Assembly (NCBI GenBank): GCA_034769895.1
Contig: CM068367.1
Coordinates: forward strand, 348,937,111-349,001,110
Length of the DNA stretch: 64,000 nucleotides
DNA from: Magicicada septendecula
Lineage: Eukaryota; Arthropoda; Insecta; Hemiptera; Cicadidae
Direction: 5' to 3'
Numbering within the stretch: position 1 is the first letter of the stretch; each line of letters starts with the position of its first letter. The notes under the pieces are model-generated. The model was not told where the DNA came from. It ran no database searches and worked only from the letters and a program-made list of their open reading frames with translations. Below are positions 51,323-61,649 of this stretch, piece after piece. A program made the position numbers and the translations under genes.

Positions 51323-52300
51323 TTAAAACTTTATCACTTCTTTATTTTCTCCGATTAGTGTAGGTACATAGTTTATTGGTCTATGTTTTAGTACCTTTAT
51401 TTCTTCCTTAAGATTTATTATATCCTTCTGTTGAATTTCTTCTATTTTCTCCCTGTTGTTGGTGACTTGATTTTGTACCTGTATTATCTTGGTTTCTGCC
51501 TGATTGTATTGTTCCCCTACCTTATTTTGTAGTATCTGTAATTGTTCCTGAGTATCTTTGTGAAGTATAACAATACTGGTTTTACTGTTATCCTCCACTT
51601 CAATTATTTTGTTTATCACCTCTTCGCGTAATTGACTTAAATTTTCCTCGGTTTTCTCAACCTTCTGGTTAGTTTCTGTAATTCTATTCCTTATTTCATT
51701 TTTATACTCTTCTAACTGCTGTTTTAATTCCTCTTTATTTTTCTCACTCTCTTCCTTCAACAGTCCTTTTAATTCTTCATTACTTTTTCTAATATCCTCC
51801 GTCAACTGTTGCTGTAATGTTTCATTATTGCTTTCAATTTTTTTATTTAATTCCTCCTTATCTTCCCTGTCGTATTTGTTTCTTCAGTTCCCAAAAATTT
51901 GTTTCTTCAGTTCTTCAGTATTTTGTTTTAATAAATTTTCATTATCTATTCTCATTTGTTTAAATTCTTCTTGATTATTGTCTATTTTCTTGTTAGGTGT
52001 TTCACTGTTACTGTCCATTTTCTTGTTAAGTGTTTCACTGTTAATGTCCATTTTCTTGTCCATTTTTTCCATATCCTCCTTCATTTTGTTATTCCCTTCC
52101 ATTATAATTCTCAACATCTCCTGCATGCTCATGTCTTCCTTTTGTATGGGTTTATCTGGTTGGTCCCTTGGTGTATCCCTTACCGCCGTTTCCCTTTCAT
52201 CAGTCACTGTTATTGGGGTATCTCTTACCATTACTTCTACTTCTTCAACTGTTGTTGCTTCCTTGTCTTCTATATTTAATTCTATTTCTTCTTCTTCCAT
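51323..52300 (-). pseudogene. Gypsy gag N-terminal coiled-coil part (broken)
   Basis: Two frames (51,323-51,805 and 51,884-52,300) encode Glu/Lys/Gln/Asn-rich helices with heptad character. The upstream one begins MEEEEIELNIEDKEATTVEE and contains a short internal repeat (KKMDSNSETLNKK twice-plus, near 51,990-52,060). A frameshift near 51,850 separates them. The Met at 52,300 is a plausible gag start, about 115 bp inside the last primer-site-like repeat. Confidence 0.7.
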
Positions 52301-52414
52301 ACGTTTACGTGACGTTGTCTTCTCCTTGACATCTCTGTTGTTTAACCGTAGCCGCCACTAGAGTAGAAATTGCTATAACACTTACAATAAGAATACAATG
52401 TTATTCTATCTCTA

Positions 52415-52710
52415 GCCTCACTAGTTGGGCTCTAATTTGTTACACTACGAGAATCTACGTGTTCTTTAGCCACACGTTGTTGGCCAATTTGTTACAAACA
52501 ATACAAATCTACGGGTTATTTAGCCTCACTGTTAGGATCGCCAATTTGTTACACTACGATCACTCCTGTATCAATCATATCTTATACCTCACTGTTTGGG
52601 AGTCAATTTGTTACAAGCCGTCTCTCACTGAGGTCTATTTATGTGTATACTTGTTAATAGTTTATAGGATGAGTATCTGGTCAGGGTAATATTTGTTGAG
52701 CGCCAATTTG
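52415..52710 (-). promoter_or_regulatory. Gypsy leader with five primer-binding-site-like repeats
   Basis: On the minus strand five units resemble GTAACAAATTGGCGCCCAAC-GTGAGGC: at 52,415-52,443, 52,469-52,495, 52,523-52,552, 52,590-52,614 and 52,695-52,712. The first four share GTAACAAATT; the last has TTGGCGCTCAAC. This pattern resembles the tRNA-Lys primer-binding site (TGGCGCCCAACG) of many retroelements. Spacing is about 52, 57, 62 and 96 bp. Confidence 0.6.
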
Positions 52711-52712
52711 CA

Positions 52713-54387
52713 ATCACCGGTTGCAAATAAAATTTATTTGTAAAATATTAATTATTAATTTTTATTAAAAATTAATTATATTATATGGTTTCTTTATCAG
52801 CTATAATTAAATCTCTTTTAATCTTTTCTTTAAGAGATGAATGTGATAACTAAAGCTCATCAAAGCAGATTTGAATAGTCTGCCATTTCTTTCAAATGAG
52901 GAGTGTTGCTAACTTAATCTAATTGCTGAAGCCAATTCACAGTCCCAGATATATTGTTTAGAATATAATACCCATTTTGTATTCATTAAATAAAGAAACG
53001 AATAAACCTTTTATCTGTATTTATTACACTCAAAATCCTTTTATTATTTTCTTTAAATTGTTTTTTAAATAACATATATAATCATTAACAAAAATCTAAC
53101 CAGCTGTTCTTTACATATGCTCAGTATGGCAGCAGTAGCATTAAGAAATACTTCATCTCAAGGCCCATACTTATATTTATTAAATAAAATACAAATATAG
53201 TGTGTTACGTTAGGTCCTTTTGACTACGATATAAACAACAGTTATTAGAGGAAAAGTACCAAAATACATGGGATTATAAATAATTACAAAGTACCTTAAC
53301 AGGATTATATGAATAGTTTAAGAATGTTCAGTGTTTAGGTTATGTTAGTTAAATGTTTTTTAGATCTAGTTCACTTTATATTATAATAATACTCTACACT
53401 AATAGTTTTTCATACTGATGGTAAGATTATTCATTGATATTGTTCTCAGTAAAAGTTCCAAATTGTTCTTATTAAATAATTGGATGGATGTACCATCCAA
53501 TAATACAATTCTTATTTCATTTATTATAACATTTTTAGTTGCTAAGGCCTATATCAGCTCTTTTATTGGTTTCTAATGTAACATATTATGTCACCCTGCT
53601 GATATCGTAGCATTAACATAAACAAACTCTTACTATTTTATCTTTCATTTTCTTTAAACTGATATACCTTTTTTATAAGAGCTTTGATCTTCACTTTATT
53701 GGTTTCTTTGATCTTCTGATGAAACACTGATTATTTTGACACCACTTTTGACTATCTTCAGTTATATATTTCTTGAGTTATCAATTTACACTTTTTATTT
53801 TATTTGTTCCAAACTTATTTATTATTAGTTCTTCTTGTACTTTTCACTTTATTAAACTTATTTGACACATTTAGTAATCCTATAACATAACCTGACATTG
53901 TTTCATTATCATTTTAATAGAAATTCTTATTCATATATCTTAACTGTCTAAGCTCAATATGCCTAGTTTTATAAAAATCTATTACTATTATTTTGGTACT
54001 TTCTTGTTAAGATAAACATTAGTGTTATTAACACTATCACATATAATATTAATTAATGTGACCCAAACTAATTACTAATAACTCTTAGTAATATATAACA
54101 ATTCCCCTTAACTTACTGTATTTATAAATTTACAGTTTTTATAAATAAAACAAAATTTCATAAGTAAGTTCCTTAACATTGTCCTCCTTACTTATCATTA
54201 TTGACATTATTTTAACTGTGATAAACATAATTATTACAGTCTTCGTTATCACGAATTGAACAATAAAATAAACAATATTTAATTAAGTCTTTAATTACTT
54301 ATTTCTTGAAACTCTTATGTTTCTTGGTACTTTTGGGTAAGATTATTAAAGCATATTTATGTTAAATGGCATGGCAAAATGTCATGT

Positions 54388-54390
<3 letters not shown>
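52713..54390 (-). mobile_element. Possible 5' LTR of the Gypsy element
   Basis: This AT-rich stretch lies where the 5' LTR should be, directly upstream of the distal primer-site-like unit, which is preceded by ...GATTGCA. At its other end the minus strand reads TGTTACATGACATTTTGCC next to a (TA)n tract. With no 3' LTR present the identity cannot be tested here. Confidence 0.4.

Positions 54391-54430
<40 letters not shown>
54391..54430. repeat. (TA)n microsatellite at Gypsy 5' edge
   Basis: About 19 TA units. Together with the one at 48.0 kb it brackets the Gypsy element. Confidence 0.95.
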
Positions 54431-54431
<1 letters not shown>

Positions 54432-55060
54432 CAACAGTACAACCATTAACGGTACTGTGCATTGCCAAAATAAATGAAATAAATAATAAAAATAAATAAA
54501 TAAATATGAATTAATAAACATGATTCAGATTGCATAAGCTGGATCGTAGTTAAAAATAGGGAGCGCAGAATTCATGCATGGACATGCATTTCCGACACAT
54601 CTGTCGCTAGCGTTGTGTACACCCGTATTTTGTTTGTGTGTGTGAAGCCTGTCCGTTCCTGAAATGTAACCAACCCTTTTCAAGTAGAATAGTTGTATGT
54701 TTTATTTTAATTATAAGAAAAATATGTACGATAGGGTAAAACAAAAGACACCAAAGTGAATTAAAGGTGAAATTAAAATAAATTAAAGGTGAATAAAGTG
54801 TTAAAAACCGTACCGATGTGACGAAAGGTGCAATTACTATACGTAAAAAATGAATAGTTCTTTTTGTGATTAACATAAAGAAGTGTAATTTACGTATAGT
54901 AAACATATAAAAATTAGTGATCGATTGAGCATCGAGTGATGTGAAACAAACTTCGTAGTCCGCGAAGATAGGCGAAAATTGTGAATTGAACCAGAGTGGG
55001 AGAAGTGAATTCGACAGAATCTGACCGGTTAAATATTGTTCAGACATGAGTTTTTGCACG
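54431..55060. other. Unassigned DNA
   Basis: GCAACAGTAC...ACTGTGCATT just after the TA run resembles GCGACAGTAC...ACTGTGCATT at 46,637, so flanks on both sides of the Gypsy insertion may share a repeat. A 168-codon minus-strand frame (54,607-55,113) has no recognisable domain. Confidence 0.45.
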
Positions 55061-55067
55061 ACCTGAC

Positions 55068-55093
55068 TATAAATACCAGGTCGCGCTAATAAA
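55068..55093 (+). promoter_or_regulatory. TATA box and close AATAAA (LTR-like)
   Basis: TATAAATA at 55,068-55,075 is followed 12 bp later by AATAAA at 55,088-55,093, a spacing typical of the U3/R part of some LTRs. Paired ends were not found, so a solo or decayed LTR is only a possibility. Confidence 0.35.
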
Positions 55094-55283
55094 GTTTCTT
55101 CTTCTCGATTCAACCGTTGTCACAGGAAGCTATGTCAGTCGACGATGCTAATTCACATCTATAGTAAGAGACAGAACAAACTAGATGTCCAACCAGAACA
55201 GCAGAGTACATACGATGAGGCCTATGGACACACCGGCAGCATATGATGTGAGGCGAGACGACTATTAAACAGTACATGCAGTG

Positions 55284-55386
55284 GAACACGACCAGAGGAC
55301 CCGGAGGACACGACCAGAGGACCAGAAGGACACTGAGAACACGACCAGAGGACCAGGAGGACACGACCAGAGGACCAAAGGAGGAC
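55284..55386. repeat. Minisatellite, ACACGACCAGAGGACCAG-type units
   Basis: Four to five units of about 22 bp with ACACGACCAGAGGAC as the shared part. It is GC-rich within AT-rich DNA. Confidence 0.9.
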
Positions 55387-55389
55387 GTA

Positions 55390-57695
55390 CGGATGATTGA
55401 TCACGTCAAACGAGGTGATAAAAAAACCATTGTAATTACAGACACTTGAAAGACAGTAATTAAAGTTGGAATGAAAGACATTCAATCAGTATTAAAATAA
55501 ATAAATTGTACATAAATGTAAAAGCAGAATAAAAGTTAGAATAATATTTTTTGTATCAAATTTAGTAATTGAGAGTAACATAAATGATAAGAGAAATATT
55601 TAATTTTTGAATTAACGTAATTAGTAAAGTCTTTGATGATAAAGGAGAATGCATATGCAGTAGAAAGTTAAAACAAATTAATATAAAAGAAATTTGAATA
55701 CAAGTAAATTCATTATTGAAGCAAATTAATCAGCAATTGCAAAAAGATTACCACACAATGAGTAAGCCGAGAGCAAAATAAATATTTAATTAATTAAAAT
55801 TAGATAATAAGATTTATGTATAACTTGTGTATGTAATTTGTTAGCTATAAGTTGTGTACGAAAACGTCGTACAAATGATATAATAATGAGTCAATATTTA
55901 ATATGCGAAATGAAAGATTTTGTTTAATAAATAAATAATGGAACAATTTAAACTTAAATAACGTATCATCTTCTTATTACGATTGCACTCATGAATCCGA
56001 ATACATTTAAATTAAATTGAAAAATTTGTGTCGTTACAATATATTTGCTACGTTATGTTCGTTTGTGTATACTCTCTATATCTGTGCGTGTTTTCAACTT
56101 ACCTCTGATACATCTGCATACCCAACCAGTTCGTATGATTTGAGTTTATTTGAGTTACACCCGAACACTATGTCACATACAAAATGAAACCTGCACAAAG
56201 TAGGGAGTATCGTAAAATGATATATTTTCTATAAATTAAAAAAATCATTGTCTTTTATTTTAAAAACAGAAAATTTAAGTATGCCCCTTTCTACATAAGT
56301 GAGCACGTATATAATATTTGTATATGAGTGGTCATCATATTAACGTCTATGAAAACAAACTAACATCTAAGAAACCATTAACAAACTTAGATTTTAGAAT
56401 TGTGTGTTTTCCCATTTTAGTTATGTTTGTTAATTTTATGACGTCCACACCTCGATTATGACCAAATTGCAAGCGGGAGAGAACGGTTTTCAAAAGAGTA
56501 TTGTTCATATTCTTGCGTTCCATTCTAGTCAAAGATTCACTAAATAGGCAGGATCCTTTCCAGGATTGTCGAAAGTTATCTGTGGTTTGCAATTAACGTC
56601 CTTACATTCAATCCAATGATTTTAACCGATTTATAACGTTTAAAACTACATCACTGTGTTTTATATTACTCCGTAATTATTTTATTAATGGAGCGATTCA
56701 CAAGTTATTATTCTGTCAATTTATTAATGCACGCATTGTACAACCGCAAGTCTAAATATGCGAAAATTTATGGACAATCCGTTGGTACGTTTCGTTTTCA
56801 CATCTATCTCACTGTCCAGTTTTGTACAGTTGACACCTCCGACAAAACCTTGTGTGGAATTATTTCAAACCTGCAGCTTTATACTCGATGCGACTGTACG
56901 TACTCCGCGCTTACAATATGTATGTATTGCGCTTACAATAAATCCGGTACTCTTGAACAGTCTTTCCAAGAAGTCTATGCAGCAATCTTACACTACGCGG
57001 AAAGCACTCGTTTTAATCTGTGGTGAAACTATACTTGTTAGATTATTTACGTTCTATTATGCTCAGTCATGTCTCCCTACGTTCGGTGGTGTTCAAATTG
57101 TGGTCGGTAAATTCACGAAATTGTGGTCGGTGAATTCACGAAATTGTGGTCGTTTTTTCCAGACTTATCATTTTTAGAGAGGAACAAGTATATTCACGAT
57201 TGCATAACAGAGATGAATCAATATTACTCTGAGCTTCCCAGAATTTGGCTGAAATTTTAAATCTCTGATTAGTCAGTTCATTACTCCTTCTCTACAGAAA
57301 TCTAATTTAAATGCTGTATAATATAAATATTTTGTAAACTGGTTACGTATTTTTAAGCAAATTAGGGATTATTCTGAATCTCCGAAAAATTATCTACGAC
57401 TTTATCTTCTTTATCTAGTCTTTCAAGTATGAATCACACACAACACATTCTTGTCAAAGTCTCAACTCGAAACCTTAAAGTTTTACCCAATTAACGCCTA
57501 CGCCACACACTCCCGCGCGTGCCCGCACTAGACTATTGTAAACCTAAGTTACGGTAATAACTACTAATTTGTAAGTCTAAATTTAAAGTTTCCTTGTAAG
57601 ATAAAATACATAGTTTTACATACAACTACATTTTTCATTCTCTTCTTATCATCGTATGGTTTATTATGAGCACATATACATCGTAATTAGGGAAC
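55390..57695. other. Mostly AT-rich DNA, no confirmed gene
   Basis: At 56,688-57,177 two overlapping plus-strand frames (112 and 139 codons) stay open in a GC-richer patch but show no domain or consistent codon bias. A short tandem (GTCGGTAAATTCACGAAATTG, just over two units) lies at 57,100-57,150. Copy A has no counterpart for this interval. Confidence 0.45.
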
Positions 57696-57699
57696 CATC

Positions 57700-58701
57700 C
57701 TATTTATTAATGTTGTCCATTGTATTCATACACATGTGATTTATAAAAAACAATTTTTGGAATTTATTTGGGTTAAAAATCTTATTAATATTTTATTTTT
57801 ATAATACTATTATTCATTTTGTGCTGTAAGTCAAGGGACTTCTAATTTGTTAATTAACGAAATGTAACAAATCTGTGAAAGAACATTTATTTGCAGCAAA
57901 AAATTATAGGAAACAACTCAATATCCCTTTTGTGTTTTAGACATCAGTAAAATAGATTATAAAATAATTCACATAAATAATAATTAAATTAAATTATTTT
58001 TAAATTAGTACATGCTCTTTAGTATTTGTTAACGAAACGTATATGTAATTTACATTATTTCATGTACACCACGTCCCTTATCCGTTTATTCGTGGTGATA
58101 TACAATGTTAAGCAACATGAAGTGTATTAAACTCTGCACACTATATTAGTTGGTGGGCGGCCACCGTTAATTATTTAACCGTTATCAGACTGAAATGGCA
58201 GTGACCACAACTGTGTTGTTAAACCCTATTGCATAATCCAGCAATTACATTTGCTGTACCTCACCAACACAGTATGTTTAGATAACGTGCACTGCTGCCA
58301 ACGCGCATAACAAGGATTTACCTGAATACAATATAATACACTCCCTCTACAGCTAAACCCCTGATGAGGTATACCTTATAATTTACGGACATCTACTTAA
58401 ATCACCCCCTCCCCAACTCGCCAAAAATAATATAATAAGCATCATCACTGAGTATTAGGTCGTGTGTTACTTTGCAGTTGTCAATTAGTTAAATCTAATT
58501 TTAGATAATCTGAATGTTTGCAGGCGGTGACTAACAATAATTTTAATTTCTCGTTGTGAATTTCATTTTGTACCACCGAAAATGCTTATGGTACACAAGG
58601 AAAGCTGTGACCAGCTCTGCAGACAATTTTAATTCCAATATGTAATTAAAAGAATCTCCCGTTCTAAAAACAACGTACTCAACCTTGCTGTTATTTTGGC
58701 G

Positions 58702-58739
<38 letters not shown>

Positions 58740-59290
58740 GTCGATATAAACATTTTACAATTATTTTGCAAAAAGCCAGGATCATGCCCATTTACTATCA
58801 TAAAATTTATGTCTCCATATCAGCGTAAACAATACAATCGGAGATATTTTAACCTCTGCATGTTTCAGTCGTCACTAATACTGTATCTGCTGCGAATTTC
58901 GTATCCATAACAAACTAAATGAATCACACAAATTGTAAATTAGTTTGTAAAAAAAATCAATGTCTGTATCCTTTCTAAAAATGATTAAATTGCACATCAA
59001 AAAGCTTTTCAAAAACATGAACAATTTTTTTTTTCATTATCTTATGCGCCCATTATACAATTTTTAAAAACATTATTACTAGTACATTTTAAGGAAGTGG
59101 ACATTTAGAACTTTAGGTAGCATTTATATAAATCTGAGGGCAATTTTATTTTTAAATTGATTGAATATTACTAGATTACATTACTTATACAGTGTATCAT
59201 CTCAAAAATTTATGGATTTAACGAACATTAAATGTTTATTAACTTTCGGAAGTTCCATTACTTACATTTCAGTTTATTGTAAGTTTTTGT
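57700..59290 (+). repeat. Segmental duplication, copy B, right part
   Basis: Counterpart of 16,980-17,245, 18,430-18,961, 19,155-19,330 and 23,035-23,610 in order, without the A-only insertions. A (TA)n of about 15 units at 58,706-58,736 marks the place where copy A holds its 3.7-kb insertion. Confidence 0.85.
58166..58233. promoter_or_regulatory. Paralogous conserved noncoding block 2 (copy B)
   Basis: Sixty-eight gap-free bases with 4 mismatches to 18,613-18,680. Confidence 0.4.
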
Positions 59291-59309
59291 ACGTAACTGT
59301 CTCCTATAG

Positions 59310-59548
59310 TTGATTTCTTATATTTGATTTCTTATATTTGATTTCTTATAGTTGATTTCTTATATTTGATTTCTTATAGTTGATTTCTTATATTTGATTT
59401 CTTATAGTTAATTTCTTATATTTGATTTCTTATAGTTGATTTCTTATATTTGATTTCTTATAGTTGATTTCTTATATTTGATTTCTTATAGTTGATTTCT
59501 TATATTTGATTTCTTATAGTTGATTTCTTATAGTTGATTCCTATATTT
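59310..59548. repeat. 14-bp satellite-like array with 28-bp higher order
   Basis: About 17 units of TTGATTTCTTATAT/G. The variable base alternates G and T along most of the array, making a 28-bp composite unit. Confidence 0.97.
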
Positions 59549-59554
59549 GACGGA

Positions 59555-60260
59555 AACGCACGTTGTACCCTGCTTCTAACGTGTATTTATAGGGACAGTA
59601 TGAGTGGCCGTAGTGTATTCAGTATAATGCAGCTACAAAAAATAGAACCTATCGGTGGAAAGAGTCACGGTATCTTCCCGTCCACCTAACTAAGAGACAC
59701 ATTTCCTATCACTAGTCTCGCTACTTCGCTACATAGCGACAAGCCATGCCGTATCAATATAATGAACTTGTAATTACAATAGGAATTTACAGTTAATTTT
59801 TAAAAATTTCAAAATTATGTCACTCCAAGGCCCAAAAAGTAGGAATCAAATTAAAGAGGTTTTAACCAAATCTGAATAATATAGTGTACAGTTTTAGAAA
59901 TTTCAAAAGTCTTTTACCCTAGAGCCCAAAATTGCATTAAAATTTTATATTATACTTTTTAGCATTAAGTACTACTGCTCAGGGTTTAACCTAACTTTTC
60001 GTAAAACAAACATTTCGGGAACGTTGAGAGTCAATATATACACTTGAACAAAACTTATGTCAGTTACGAATGTTTTTCCTAGTTGCGTGATAACAGTAAC
60101 TAATAACATCTGGTTAAGCATATATTTTTTTAATGTATATATTTTAATACGGTTTTATATTATTATATACAACTTACAAGGGGTGCGTCCATGTTTAGTG
60201 TAGAATAAAAAAACATGGATTTCATCACATCTTTAGCATAATTGTAACAAAATAAAAGAA
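59555..60260. other. Unassigned DNA with a dispersed repeat
   Basis: At 59,815-59,960 lies a copy of the TTTAATTTGATA family, inverted relative to 34.9-35.2 kb. No gene found. Confidence 0.5.
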
Positions 60261-60261
60261 A

Positions 60262-61320
60262 TAGATAAAATGAAACAGTATATTTCATACAGATACTTAA
60301 GAGATTGTGACAATAGAAAACATATAATTGTAAACACGATTATTTTTACTTCTCGCTTTCTGATAATGTCTACAAAAAGCTTTGATTCTTACATACTGAC
60401 GATATGTGAATTAGTTTCAAAATAAAAGAGCAACTAGTATACTATAATGATTTAGTCTCTATAAATAATAGCCTATATCTAGTAATTACAGCTTATCCAA
60501 AATGATGTTGCAATGAAGCAAACTTATATTACAAAATTGCGTATATACGTACTATTGCAAAATTATACAGTATAAATTAAATTAATTATAATATCGTAGG
60601 GCTCTCATAATTGCTTAATAAACTATTATACACAAAATAACAATTGCACAACAACTACTGCATAACAAATAACAATTACTGTTATAAAGCAATTGTACAA
60701 AATTGTTATATAATAAACTAATAACAGTAGTCTACGATAGAGTCCTATAAGGCAAATTGTAACATGTTATTTCGTCGTAAATGGGAAGGAATTTACCAAC
60801 TATAATCATTATAATTTCATTACGTAGTGTTGATGAGGCAATATTTAACGGCTTTGTCAGCTAATTTAGTAAGTTTGCACAATTTACAGGCCGGACACAA
60901 ATAAACAGTTCAGATTAATTACAGCGAACTTAGTCTGTCCTCTGTAAACTGGCGACGCGAGACAAGAGTGTTGACGTCTAATGTACACATTTTAACCAAT
61001 TTTGACATTTTCAAGAAACTCTGTAAGAATCTGGTAACTCACTTAATTTAATTTTGTTTGAAATGACAAAAGACCAAATTCTGTATTTAAATTATTCTTT
61101 TCTTAGTTAAACTGTTCATATTACGTTCTCTAAAGTTACACAGGCCTACTACATGCAGTTAGACGTTTTAGCAACTGAATGATTGATTTAGATGGTAGGC
61201 TGAAAAATGTATATTTAATACACAGCAGTTTTGCAAGAATTAATTTTGAAACTTAAGTCCCATGTCTACTATCGTCTATATTAGGCCTATGTATTCCGCT
61301 TGTTTGCTTTCACTTTGCGT
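60262..61320 (+). repeat. Segmental duplication, copy B, end part
   Basis: Counterpart of 25,423-25,515 and 26,343-27,190, lacking the inverted dispersed repeat of copy A. Confidence 0.85.
60861..60951. promoter_or_regulatory. Paralogous conserved noncoding block 3 (copy B)
   Basis: Ninety-one gap-free bases with 2 mismatches to 26,733-26,823. Confidence 0.5.
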
Positions 61321-61640
61321 GAATGTATAAAATTCAGGCTTCATTCGTCTCCAGCGTGTCGCTAAAAATACGAGGACACAATTTTAATATAATGCATGTA
61401 AAGTCGTAAATATCGTATAGGTACTGCGCGTAATGTAATAAAGTACTGTTAACTTCCATTAAACTACATTCCTGAAAAAGTTATTTATATAACTTATAGG
61501 TTATTAGAGATTACTCGATAAAGAAAGATTGTACAAAAAGTAATTTCATGTTTTTAAATAAAGAAAGGGTTCTTCATGTTTAGTTACAATCTTTGTTCAG
61601 TACTATAAACTTACTGACGCTCTGGATGTAGCAAGTCTGT
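61321..61640. other. AT-rich DNA, no gene seen
   Basis: Nothing recognised between the end of the duplication and the LINE. Confidence 0.5.
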
Positions 61641-61649
61641 CCCGGATGT

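Larger units (their letters stand above)
48011..54390 (-). mobile_element. Degenerate Ty3/Gypsy LTR retrotransposon
   Basis: Minus-strand order from high to low coordinate is: possible 5' LTR (52.72-54.39 kb), leader with primer-binding-site-like repeats, gag, protease, RT, RNase H and the start of integrase, the gag-PR-RT-RH-INT order of Ty3/Gypsy. Integrase core, any env frame and the 3' LTR are missing beyond the (TA)n at 48.0 kb. Frames are broken at about 51.85, 51.32, 49.64 and 48.40 kb. It sits only in copy B of the segmental duplication. It cannot make a functional element. Confidence 0.85.

Noticed and set aside
51956..52361. Hydrophobic plus-strand frames suggesting membrane proteins
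   Set aside because: They are antisense to the Lys/Glu-rich Gypsy gag, which automatically yields Phe/Leu/Ser-rich translation.
56688..57177. Two overlapping plus-strand frames as a novel gene
   Set aside because: Openness is explained by locally higher GC; both frames are open at once and neither shows a domain or signal peptide.
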